NCBI RefSeq assembly: GCF_016808095.1
Contig: NC_068976.1
Coordinates: 36,167,871 to 36,231,870, forward strand
Direction of reading: 5' to 3'
Source of the DNA: Vigna angularis
Lineage: Eukaryota; Streptophyta; Magnoliopsida; Fabales; Fabaceae
Length of the DNA: 64,000 bases
Part shown: piece by piece, positions 53,979 to 64,000 of the stretch
Layout: each line of letters begins with the position of its first letter
Numbering within the stretch: the stretch's first letter is position 1
The notes under the pieces: model-generated
The model's database searches: none
What the model was told of the DNA's origin: nothing
Seen by the model: the letters and a program-made list of their open reading frames with translations, nothing else
Program-made: the position numbers and the translations under genes

Positions 53979-55964
53979 TGATGAGTCAATATTTTATTCA
54001 CTTCACTTAGTTTAGTGTGCTAAAATTAATCAGGGAATTGTGCTTAAATGTCCGGTATTTTTCCGTTTTTGCTAATTGTGCTTAATTTGACCAAAAATTC
54101 TTATTTTAATTAATTTGAATTATTTGAGTTAATTATTTGCATTATTAATTACAGGGAAAATTTTGGAATTACAATTTGGGACGTTTGGAGGTTAAATGAG
54201 CTTGGCTTTGGAGAGGGGGGTGCACACGGAGATAGACGTTCAGGCAGCAGCACACCGTGGCCCATGAGGATTTGTGACATCCAGCAATTGGAGCAGCCAC
54301 GTGTCCAAACAAGCAGCCCCCACGCAGCTTCCATCCAGCATGTGGCAGCAAGGAAGAGGCCTTCACGGTCCAGCACTTCCAAGGGGCAGCAGGCCAACCA
54401 TCTTCATTCATTTTCCAGCTAGCATTAAAGTGGTGTGACGGTGAGAAAAAGGGGTGTGTCCAGCAGGAAGGAACCGGTCCAGCAAAGGGTTGCACATGGA
54501 AGCATTCAGTTGCACACACACGTAAAAGAGAAAGAAGCAGCCACACAGGGGTGTCCAAAGCAGGGCAGCACTCCAGCACGCACACGGCCCAACAGTAGCA
54601 GCTGCACGCGCATGGAGGGCCTACTTTCACGCAATTAATGGGACACGGTCCAGCAAGCGGAGGATTTCCGGAAGCAGCTTGAGAAAGGTGGTGCGTGAAG
54701 AAAGAAGCACCCAGCAGCCACGCGTCCGAGGGGTGTGACGGACAACATTTTCCAGTAGTTTGGAGGTGCACGAAGAAGCAACGTCCAAGCAGCTCACGGT
54801 CTTGAGCTTGGAGGGGTGCACGAAGAAGGGCCAGCAGGCCAGCTATCCAGATTCACGCTTCCAGCAGCCTTCACACGAGGAAGCAGGAAGTGGTCCAACG
54901 GGTTTGGCTTCCATCCTGGGTCCAGCACGTTCTTCATCTTAGGCGGTGCACACAGCAACTTTGGATGGACCGTGACTGAATGGAGAAGGGCTTTCATGGA
55001 TGTGAAGGGAGGAACCCTTCACTCGGTCCAGCGGCTACAGTAAAAGAGGGGGAGAAGAGGTCTGGGAATTGTGCACACTTGGAGGGCTCCAGCCGCCACC
55101 TCCAGGGACTTTCTTCGAAGAAGTTTTTATTGAATGGAACAGTGAGAAGCATGGGAACGTTCAGCTGAATGTGCAGCGGTGCACACGTGGAGTTGGAAAG
55201 GAGGTGTCACGGTTTGGCTAGGAGAAACACGTTTGATTCTTGTTAGAAGCACAGTGATTTAAATGGTGATTTTCACTTAGAAGAAACCAGCAAAGGCTTT
55301 ATTTGCATTTTATTATGTGGCTTGCTTTAAAAATTTCGGTGCTGACTTCATTTAGGATTTGCTTTGCGTAAGCAGTGGTTTTGTTTGGTTTTAAATAGAT
55401 GTGTTTTTTGATTTATTATGTTTTAATGCTAGCTCCAAGAATCTTTTATACCATATACATTTAAATGCATTTAGTTTGGAAGCAGCGTATTCATTTTTTT
55501 TAGCTCACTGTTCACGAAATTTTCTTTTTAGATTATTGTTTTCGATGATGGAAGTGGGTGGCAAGCTACTGCAATCAACGTTCCATTTTCATGGCTTAAC
55601 CGTAGCTTCTTCTATTCTAGTTGAATAATGTTATTTTTATTTATTTTAATTTTTTTTATTTTATCAATTGCTTTTTGAGTGGGTCATACAAGTTTCTTTG
55701 ATTTAGTTGTAATGTTAGCTTAATAGACCAATGATTTAATTTTGTATTTGATATCGTTTTTTTTATTTACATTTTATGTTTGCATTCGTGTTTTATTCAA
55801 GTTCATCCGCAATCGCAAAAACACTTTCAAAATCCCTTTTTTCGTGTGTGATCTGAGACTGAACCGCAATATTGGTCCTTGTGAGACGACCTAGGAGTCA
55901 CTTCCTAGTACTATACTGCATTCTTTTATGCACAACTTTTGTGGGAGGTGCGACCCTCTCAACA
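53979..55964 (+). repeat. 3' LTR of element H
   Basis: 1986 bp; same termini as the 5' LTR; includes an extra ~48-bp segment near 54778-54825 that duplicates GGTGCACGAAGAAG at its edges, as expected from a small duplication or microhomology-mediated insertion. Confidence 0.9.
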
Positions 55965-55969
55965 AAGGT

Positions 55970-56944
55970 CTATCCTTAATTACAAGTTCATACAATTCCT
56001 AGCATTCTTAGTAATTAGTTCTGAAGTGCAGGAGCTTAAAGGCAACCAATATACTATTTGAAGAAATTCCCCGGATCTAGACTTCCCCGTACGTTCCCAT
56101 ATCGACAAAATCAATAATCATGACATCGAATGAGTTAAACAATGCATGCTTTGAGCAAAGAGGAAAAACCCTAACTAATGATGAAAGAAAGCATGTATCT
56201 AAAATAAGATGTTTAAACACAAATTCCATATATGAGAGTTAAACAATGCATGCTTTGAGCAAAGAGGAAAAACCCTAACTAATGATGAAAGAAAGCATGT
56301 ATCTAAAATAAGATGTTTAAACACAAATTACATTGATCCCCCAACAACAATACAAGGTTTAGTTCACCATATTCATGGTGAATCTAGATGAATAATAATG
56401 AAAGAATGAAAGATAAAACCCTAGAAAGGTAGAAAGGTAGCCTGAGCATCCAAGATCTTCCTTCAAAGGGGTGGAAAAGAGAGTGTTTGCTTCGTCCCAA
56501 CCAAAGATACAAACCCTAGGAAACCCTAAATCTTATATACTATTCATAAAATTACAAAAAATTAGGCCCAAGCCCAAAATAGTACCGCTCAGCGGTAAGT
56601 GCGCGAGTTCGTTTCTTCCCCTCAGCGGCCTTTTCACCCCTCAGCAAAACCAACGTAGGTTTCTGAGTGCCGCTCAGCGGTAAACTGCCGCTCACCGGTG
56701 TTTGCGGCTTCTCCTTTTGCACTTTTTAATGTCTTTTCTGATTCCATTCCTATCCTTCTTCACTTCTTTCACCAAATTCACCTTAAAACCTGCATAAAAC
56801 ACTGAAATCAAGCATAAACCTGTCCAACTCTCTTATTTCTAAAAATATAACCAAAAGCATGATTTTAGGCTAGTTTCTAAGTGTTCAAGGTTGCTTTTAG
56901 TATCAAATTTAAGCATGAAAATAACAGTTTTTCAACTGTTATCA
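55970..56944 (-). repeat. 3' LTR of G, R and U3 part (right of H), with a 104-bp tandem duplication
   Basis: Continues LTR G from 48820. GAGTTAAACAATGCATGC... is repeated at 56132 and 56236 (period 104). Palindromes CCGCTCAGCGG at about 56584 and 56671. It ends at TATCA (56944) after the inverted repeat AACAG...CTGTT. Confidence 0.85.
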
Positions 56945-57163
56945 CAACCACAAACTTAGAACTTTGCTTGTCCTCAAGCAAACAAAATGTAACTCAATCT
57001 TCTACCAATCTGTACAATGGTTCACTCATTCAAAAATCCCCTTTTTAAGATAAGTAAAAACTTCAATTAAACTCATGACAAAGATTTCAATCAAGACGTG
57101 CACATGCTTTGGGTGTTCACTAAATCACTTAATATCCAACAAATGCTATTTTTCATGAATGAT

Positions 57164-57992
57164 TGATGGAATCCTCCTTGACGTAGTCCTCCTTTTCTAT
57201 TTTTACTTTTCTTAGCTTAGCTCATAAGGAGCATGGGTTACTATAAATACCCAACTCCTTTCTTGTATTATTACTTTTGAGATTAATGAGAATTGAATTT
57301 TCTGAAATCAGAAATTATTCTCTCTTGAAAGTCATAGGCTAGAGAGTCCAAAGACTCCCTCTAGCCACCTTCCAAGCACACTCTCATTCTTCCATTTCTC
57401 CAAAACTTCACGGTGCTACTCATTCCTCCACGCCTCTCCTCCACTGCTACATCTGGCACGCGTCAGCTGCCAGTACGTCTCCACTCCAATCCACATCAGC
57501 GCACGCGTCCTCCTTTCTCTCGCGCATCAGACATGCACATCCACATTTTCTTTCTCGTTCCTTCATCTCGCACAGAACCACACCACTTCTTCGCATCTCA
57601 CTCGCTCTCGAGAGCTCTCTTCCTCGGCTCCAACCATTCTCCAACCACAGATCTGCCTTCCTCCTCCATTTTCACCGGTTGTAAGTTACTTTCCACCGAT
57701 TATACCTCTTTCCCTCCGTTCATTTCCCTTTTCCACCAATTAAATCAGTCAAGATAGAGTTCTTCGTCCTCCTAGGGTTTCTCACCGAACAAACCATCTT
57801 CATCCTCCATACCTTCAACTTCCACCGATTAAACCCTAGATCCTAGGTATTCATGTGTTGCTCTCAGTTTTCTCTCTCGATCTAAAGTGTCCAATCAATT
57901 CCGCTGCGTCATCTCTCTGGAGGAAGCTTCGAGGAGGTCCGGTTCGTGTTCGCGCAGCTTCAATCGACCTCTCCTCGGGCGTTCGTCCATCA
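57164..57992 (+). repeat. 5' LTR of element I
   Basis: TGATGGAATCC...GTCCATCA. CTATAAATA at 57241-57249 is the likely TATA box. A C/T-rich leader follows. Confidence 0.95.
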
Positions 57993-57994
57993 AG

Positions 57995-58012
57995 TGGTAT
58001 TCAGAGCAAGGT
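57995..58012 (+). other. Primer binding site of I (initiator-Met type)
   Basis: TGGTATTCAGAGCAAGGT, the iMet complement with one extra T. Confidence 0.75.
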
Positions 58013-61000
58013 CGAACACGCTTCGAAGGTAAGTATCTCTGTTTCGATTCTTGTTTCAGTTTGATTCGCGTCTCTGTCTTTGTTCTAGTTTTGTGTTTTG
58101 ATTCTGTCTTGATTCTGAGTTTATTCTCTCATTTTCGCGTTGTTAGTTAATTTCTTTACTGTCTTGTGTTTAACTTTTGTTCGTCATGGAATTATCAAAA
58201 GTGTTTTACCATGATTCAGTTTCAGTATGTGTTGTTTTTTCTGTATGAGATTCAAATATGTTTGTTCGTCCTTGGATCTCAATTTCTGCGTTTAGGTTTT
58301 CAAGTTGAGTGTTACTTATTTGTTTAAGCTTTCTTGTTCTGTGCCTTTGAGTCATTATATTGAGTATTATTTCATTTTATTTCGGTGCAAGTCTTTGTTT
58401 GAGTTTTAATTTCTAAATCCATTTCTGTTTTGTCTATGTCATGTGGCTTTGTTTTAATTGTCAATTAAATCTGAGTTTAACTGTGATTCAATTGAGTTTT
58501 TGCTTTGAGTAAGATCTGTCCATCATCATAAGCAGTGACATTCAATTGAATGAGCTTGATGACAGACTTCAACAGCATTTTTAATGTCATTTCATTTATC
58601 TGAAGTTGTCTTGAGTTTTTGATGCTGACCATTACATGTAATTGTATGGCATTTTTGAAATTCTGTGAGCTGAAAGTTGAATCTGCTTGTGGATAGCAAA
58701 TGCACACCAATTAAGCTATGAAATGTTGCATTGAGCTTGGGTGCAAGATGCTTACAGCAGCATCAGTCTCTGATTTGGCCAGCTACACCGAACTGGTTTT
58801 TCTTTGAAGTCTGTGTTAATGTTTTGAGTGTGTGTTTGTTCTGCTTGGTATTAGTTCATTGCTAAGCTTCTAGTTCAATCATATTCAAGAGTCATTTGTG
58901 TTTGCTGTTTTGTTATTCAAAAGTTATCAATGAAACCAATTATGTGTTTTCTTTTTATTAAGTTGAACCATTAATCTGATGCAAGTAAAATGCTGATTTG
59001 TAAACTGCATTGATCTTAGTCTATTGTGGATTGTAGCAAGAGTTGTAAGTCAATAACATTTGAAGCAATTAAGGATTAATCCTACTGTTACAAGTTAAAA
59101 AAAAAAAGAGTTGAAGGACTTAGTGCAATTCACAATAGCTGCCTCTAATTCAGAACATCAAATATGAAAAATAAAACAAGTTTCTTTGAGGCACAATGTC
59201 AAACAATGTGGTATGCCAATTTATAAATCAAATCTGGTCAGTATTGGTTCAACTTAAGTCCCTTTTCTTACTTTACTAATCTGTTCTAGTTCTATTCCTT
59301 AGGTTCTATTTGTTGTGCTCACTTTGATCAAAAAGCTTTGTTTCTTGCTTGTCTTGGTTGATAACTCTGGTTTTGTCTATCACATGTAAAATCTGATCTG
59401 TTGTTCATAATTGAGCTTTTGTTGCTTTTATAATCTGATCTAGAGTTGTCTTAAGCAATAAATCTATTGTGTTGTCCTTATTTGTGGCTGTCCTGTTCTG
59501 GTTTCTGATTTTGACCTTAGCCTAGCCATTCTGATTGAGAAGTTTGTACACTCTGGATTTCTGGAATTTGAAAGGAGGTTTGTGTGCTTGGTAGCATTTT
59601 TAGGTGGTGGTGGTCTGGAATACTCTCCAACTGTGTACTGCCAAGGGAGAATTTCCTTCCAAACCTTTCCATTTTGAGTGCTTTAAGCTTTAAGAGAGAC
59701 TGATTTTTGTGAGCTTTGTGTGGCTGCATCTAAGAGCCAAATTTCTTGCTGAGAGTGTGTTCTTGTTTAAGTGCTGAAATAAGTTTTGAACTTGAAATGT
59801 GTTGACCATTTAGTTGTGCAGTTTTTTTGTTCTGATTAACATTTACAGGGAGAAAAGTTGTTCAAAAGCAGTTTGTAAGTGTGGAAAGTCTAACACAAGA
59901 GTACCTCAAGTGGAGCAAAAGGAGCTTTGCTACCTGCATAAACTACACCAAGCTGAATAGGGAGTTTCTTTATTCTATTGTGCAGTTTCGTGTTAGATTT
60001 GTACATGACTAAAAATAGTAAACCATATCTGCTTGAATATTCTGTTTGGATATCATATGGTTTCATTTTTTTTTCCTTAACATGCGCAAACTGTTTCTTT
60101 ATGTTAATTCAGACTAATAAATTGGATGTTGTACTTGTTGATTGAAAGCTGACATGATCTTTTAAGAGTTCAGCAACACCAATGCAGGGAGAAAGTCTAG
60201 ATTAGGGCTGGGATTTGTTTTCTGTGTTGATAATAATCCCATCTGAATTGTGCTGATGTCAATTCTGAATTTTTATTGTTTTTTCTCTGGGATCTTGGTG
60301 TATAGATAAACTGCAGCATTGAGTGGGATTTGGGAGTGCAGACCAGAACCTTCACTGATACAGCTATAGCACTTCAACAGAGTTTAGCTTAAGTAACCAG
60401 AAGCAAAAACAATTCACGTGGGAGTGTTGAACTGAAGGGAGTTTCTTTCACCTTAAATTACTTCTGTTTGGTTGAACTATGCCTGTTATAGCTTGTCATT
60501 GATTAGCATCATTTGAAGTATTGATCTGGTATGATAGATTTTGTAGACTAGGATTAGCCATTCTGAATTGGAATTGTTTCTGCATTGCATTGGATTGGTC
60601 AGGTTTTGATTAGTCTGGATGGTTGTTTAATCAGTTTGGTTCAGCTTTGACTTACACCTATTTGCATCTAGTTTAATATCCATTGCCATTTGTACCTTGC
60701 TGAAATTTGGTGTGAAATTTTAGTGTGCAGAGCTGATCTGTTTGAGAGTTTAGTTGGAATTACACAGCTAAAAGCAGTCTTGTAAATAGGGAAGTTGCTT
60801 AGCTTACCTAATTCTAGTTTGCTTAGCTATTTCTGAGTTTCATTTGACATTGCTTTGCATTGTGTACTCTGCTGAACTAGTTGTGAATTTTCTGTGTAGT
60901 TTGGGAAAAGCCATACTGATTGTACTGTAGCAGATTGTAAATTGTGTGCTGAATCCGTGAGACAAGTAGCATTTACATCTTGCTATGCAGTTTTGAACTA

Positions 61001-61923
61001 AAGGGCCATTCTTCTACCTTAAACTGTTTCTGTTTTGATTGAACTGCTCTTGATATAATTTGTAATTGCTTGCAATAAGTGAATTGTTGATTTAGTTGGA
61101 ATTGTTTGTGCAGTATAAGTTGACACCATTATTTGAGCAGCAGCAAAATCTCAGTGGAAAGTTTGTGCACCCAAGAGAAAGGGAAGTTCTTACTGCCCTA
61201 TATTTTTGTGCAAACTAGTTTTACTAAGGGTGTAAGTGACAGCAGCCTTGAATTCATTTGTGTTGCAGGAATTGGACAAGTTAAATTCTGGATTTAAGCT
61301 GAGAGTTGAAAGGAATATTTAGACTCTTGAAGATTTCGTGCAAAATGGAGAAGTGGACCAAGATAGTAGCATAGTTTGTTTTTGTAATTGTTTTTGTTCA
61401 ATTTGTTTGTAATAAGCTTGTGTTAGCCTACTGTTAGCTTTAGCTTTTGTTTTGTAAAAGGGCCTTTTATAAAGTCCAAGTGCTTTGGAAGAGTCCTTGG
61501 TGCTCTTTCAAACTCTTGGCAACTTTACTTGCTTTAAATTTAGCATAGGTAGATAGATGAATGTGTGATTTGATTTGTGTTTCTCGTAGGGGTCATTAGA
61601 GTCCGCTGGATTCTTAAGTGTTGTGTTTGTTTGATTTTGTGTTTCACGTTTAGGGGTGATTTAGGCTAAAAGGGATTAAACTCTAAGCCTTATCACATTA
61701 GAGTCCGAGAGTCTAGTCTTTTAATTGTGATTAATTGTTTGAGTTGTGTACTTTGTTTCTAAAGGTGATTTTAGTTTAAGGGGTAATTAGTTAGTAGCCT
61801 AAGACATTTCTGGCAAGGCAAGACTTGGTACTTAAGCAGCTCTTTAGCTCACCTCTCTTACCTGGGACTTGTCTAAGTGAAAGTTTTGAACCCTTTAGAT
61901 TAAGAAAACTTTTAAAAACAAAG
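58013..61923 (+). other. Long leader of element I with a consensus splice donor
   Basis: 3.9 kb without coding frames. AAG|GTAAGTATC at 58029 is a strong donor right after the primer site. Candidate acceptors include TTGTGTTGCAG ending at about 61269, but I cannot choose between several. The AT-rich, T-rich composition fits an intron. D has the homologous leader with the donor mutated. Confidence 0.55.
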
Positions 61924-62940
61924 ATGTCTTCTTATGGTTCATATAGGTCTTCTAGGTTAGATAATGTTGATGAAATGTTTAAACAAGCTAGGAATCTTCC
62001 ATTCTTTGGTAAAGACATAGGTGCATTAACATATCTAGCTTGGGAAAAAGAAATTGATAAAATAAATCCTTGGTTTTATGAAGAGAGTGAATATTATGTT
62101 CTTAGTATATATCTCTCTAAGTTAGAAGAGCATGCAAGTGAGTGGTGGGATGAAAGACAATATCATGTTAGGAAAGGTAGAAAGTCCTCCATACGTGATT
62201 GGCATGATTTAAAAGCTTGCATGAGAAGAAAGTTTTTGCCTTCAAGCATTAAAAGAAACCTAGAACTAATTAGGGATTGCATTGATAATGGAAAATTATT
62301 TCTTGAGAGTTTAAATGATCATGGGTTTCTTCGTAGAGAATTAGAATTTGGGGCAAGACTTAAGGAGATCAAGGATAAGAAAAGAGAAAGAGAGATTGAG
62401 AGAAAAGAAAAGGAAGAAAGGAAAGAAGAAGAGAAGAGAGAGAGAGAACAAATAGAGAAAAGAGAAGAGAGAAGAAGAGAGGAATTAAGAAGAAAAGAAG
62501 AGAGAAAAGAAGAAAAGAGAGAAAGGCAAGAAAGAGAGAAGAAAGAAAAGGAGAAATTGTTACTGATGACAAATCCTATTCTTTCAAAGACTGTAGAACC
62601 TAAAAGGGAAGGTTTCCAAATCTTAACTTCTTTTCCAATAATTGATTACTTTTCAAATTTTGACTTCTCTTTCAAACTAATTGTCATGAAAACATTTTCA
62701 AAATATGACAATTCAAATCTTGAGTTATTGTTATCTTTAAGAAAACAATTAACTCAAGATAAAATTGAATTTGGACTTCTAAAAATTTTAAAGATTACTA
62801 ATCAAAGTATTATAAGTTCTTATTCTCTTGTTTTTAAAGAAAAATTCTTTCTTGGATTGATATTAACCGAAGATATATTTGATGTGTATTGCAGATTCGT
62901 GTTTGATCCAGGAGGAAGAAAACTAGATCTAAAAGAATAA
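61924..62940 (+). CDS. gag-like protein of element I
   Basis: The start at 61924 (MSSYGSYRSSRLDN) is conserved with D; the longer frame from 61825 is not. 338 residues, no stop. Gag core: LAWEKEIDKINPWFYEE, YYVLSIYLSKLEEHASEWW, SSIRDWHDLKACMRRKF. K/E/R coiled-coil tract 62361-62553, about 60 bases shorter than in D. An unrecognised C-terminal region follows, ending at FDPGGRKLDLKE. Downstream, 62941-63026 retains the end of gypsy pol (DLRTN frame at about 63005), out of frame. Expected role: capsid for element RNA. Confidence 0.8.
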   Translation: MSSYGSYRSSRLDNVDEMFKQARNLPFFGKDIGALTYLAWEKEIDKINPWFYEESEYYVLSIYLSKLEEHASEWWDERQYHVRKGRKSSIRDWHDLKACMRRKFLPSSIKRNLELIRDCIDNGKLFLESLNDHGFLRRELEFGARLKEIKDKKREREIERKEKEERKEEEKREREQIEKREERRREELRRKEERKEEKRERQEREKKEKEKLLLMTNPILSKTVEPKREGFQILTSFPIIDYFSNFDFSFKLIVMKTFSKYDNSNLELLLSLRKQLTQDKIEFGLLKILKITNQSIISSYSLVFKEKFFLGLILTEDIFDVYCRFVFDPGGRKLDLKE

Positions 62941-63026
62941 GGCCACTCCAAGATGGCCATGCTCCCAAAGATTGTGTGGAGCTTCTTCATAAGGCGATTG
63001 CCAGATTTGAGGACAAATCTTTTCTT

Positions 63027-63039
63027 AAGAGGGAGGGCA
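63027..63039 (+). other. Polypurine tract of I
   Basis: AAGAGGGAGGGCA immediately before the 3' LTR. Confidence 0.8.
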
Positions 63040-63868
63040 TGATGGAATCCTCCTTGACGTAGTCCTCCTTTTCTATTTTTACTTTTCTTAGCTTAGCTCA
63101 TAAGGAGCATGGGTTACTATAAATACCCAACTCCTTTCTTGTATTATTACTTTTGAGATTAATGAGAATTGAATTTTCTGAAATCAGAAATTATTCTCTC
63201 TTGAAAGTCATAGGCTAGAGAGTCCAAAGACTCCCTCTAGCCACCTTCCAAGCACACTCTCATTCTTCCATTTCTCCAAAACTTCACGGTGCTACTCATT
63301 CCTCCACGCCTCTCCTCCACTGCTACATCTGGCACGCGTCAGCTGCCAGTACGTCTCCACTCCAATCCACATCAGCGCACGCGTCCTCCTTTCTCTCGCG
63401 CATCAGACATGCACATCCACATTTTCTTTCTCGTTCCTTCATCTCGCACAGAACCGCACCACTTCTTCGCATCTCACTCGCTCTCGAGAGCTCTCTTCCT
63501 CGGCTCCAACCATTCTCCAACCATAGATCTGCCTTCCTCCTCCATTTTCACCGGTTGTAAGTTACTTTCCACCGATTATACCTCTTTCCCTCCGTTCATT
63601 TCCCTTTTCCACCAATTAAATCAGTCAAGATAGAGTTCTTCGTCCTCCTAGGGTTTCTCACCGAACAAACCATCTTCATCCTCCATACCTTCAACTTCCA
63701 CCGATTAAACCCTAGATCCTAGGTATTCATGTGTTGCTCTCAGTTTTCTCTCTCGATCTAAAGTGTCCAATCAATTCCGCTGCGTCATCTCTCTGGAGGA
63801 AGCTTCGAGGAGGTCCGGTTCGTGTTCGCGCAGCTTCAATCGACCTCTCCTCGGGCGTTCGTCCATCA
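63040..63868 (+). repeat. 3' LTR of element I
   Basis: 829 bp, offset exactly 5876 from the 5' LTR. Differences noted: A/G in CAGAACCRCACCAC and C/T in CCAACCAYAGATC. Confidence 0.95.
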
Positions 63869-64000
63869 ATGATCAATCAACTAAGCATGGATGTTCATGT
63901 GCTCATGGAATATTTCCTCACTAGGTAAAGTGTTTCTCCCAAACACAAGTGTATAAGAGGTAATCACTCATTCACTCTACTATCACAATGTCACATGAAT

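Larger units (their letters stand above)
48821..55964 (+). mobile_element. Element H: non-autonomous Athila-like element, gag only
   Basis: LTRs 48821-50759 and 53979-55964, target duplications AAGGC (48816-48820) and AAGGT (55965-55969, one mutation), tRNA-Asp primer site, 3.2-kb internal part with a broken gag-like frame and a long non-coding 3' region. No protease, RT or integrase. The 3' LTR is longer mainly through one insertion of about 48 bp near 54778. Solo LTR B belongs to the same family. Confidence 0.92.
57164..63868 (+). mobile_element. Element I: very young non-autonomous LTR element (family of D)
   Basis: 6705 bp; 829-bp LTRs with two differences found by eye (0.24%); target duplications ATGAT at 57159-57163 and 63869-63873; iMet-type primer site, 3.9-kb leader, intact gag-like ORF, polypurine tract. 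There is no protease, RT or integrase. The near identity of the LTRs shows recent transposition, which must have used enzymes supplied in trans. Confidence 0.95.
48433..64000 (-). mobile_element. Element G: A/Q-family element on the minus strand, host of H and I, runs off the window
   Basis: 3' LTR at 48433-48820 plus 55970-56944 (split by H), then the element's 3' region at 56945-57163 and 63869-64000 (split by I). The polypurine-like tract adjoins 56944 (CACAACCACAAACTTAGAAC on plus). Everything upstream of its 3' region lies beyond 64000. Confidence 0.82.

Noticed and set aside
57413..57757. 114-residue plus frame in the LTR of I (again at 63289; similar ones at 5080 and 10386-10421 in D)
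   Set aside because: Lies in the C/T-rich leader of the LTR; S/H/F/P-rich composition artefact, not conserved between D and I.

Overview
This window reads as plant heterochromatin. I find no host gene, tRNA or rRNA, and almost every base can be assigned to nested LTR retrotransposons. tRNA-Asp-type and initiator-Met-type primer binding sites, AT-rich DNA and the element families suggest a eudicot. My recollection of these families points to a legume near Phaseolus/Vigna, but I could not test that. Element letters used below: A, B, C, D, E, F, G, H, I, K, M, N, Q, S, U.

Layout. 1-1718 is the 3' end of a Ty3/gypsy element (integrase). 1719-15682 is element A (+), a pol-less Athila-like element. 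It is interrupted by solo LTR B (-, 4708-13045, target duplication GCAGT), itself interrupted by non-autonomous element D (+, 4836-11028, AGTGG). 15683-17189 (U) is unidentified. 17190-20382 is decayed element C (-) with its 5' LTR. 20383-20710 is a 91-bp tandem repeat, followed by LTR fragment K (+). M is another LTR-like sequence (-, 21045-30967) split by Q (+, 21431-30378), the most complete copy of the A-type family. 30968-45482 is element E (-). One of its LTRs is split by S (-, 36097-44240, ATAAT), an apparently intact Sirevirus-like Ty1/copia element. 45483-45737 is LTR fragment N. F (+, 45738-48432) is cut by G (-, 48433 to beyond the window). G carries H (+, 48821-55964, AAGGC/T) in its LTR and the very young I (+, 57164-63868, ATGAT) in its internal region.

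The A/C/E/F/G/Q family is unusual. Its members carry gag, an aspartic protease and a short tail that may be the end of integrase, but no reverse transcriptase, RNase H or integrase core. Where preserved, they then carry a second gene cassette with candidate promoter palindromes, a TATA-like element, a 5' leader with a ~415-nt intron, and an ORF with a basic N-terminus and acidic C-terminus. Copia element S carries a related ORF behind its own TATA box and its own, different palindrome array. In both families the same palindrome type is found upstream of the LTR promoter and of the internal promoter. I consider this parallel architecture, together with covarying hairpin arrays around the gypsy ORF2 cassette, the best candidate here for an undescribed system. 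One possibility is an element-encoded factor that acts on its own element's sites. That is inference.

S could supply its own replication proteins. D, H, I and the A-type family lack polymerase and integrase and would need them in trans. Hand-counted LTR differences give a relative order: I (2 of 829) is youngest, then S (9 of 1100), then Q (about 2%) and D (about 3%).
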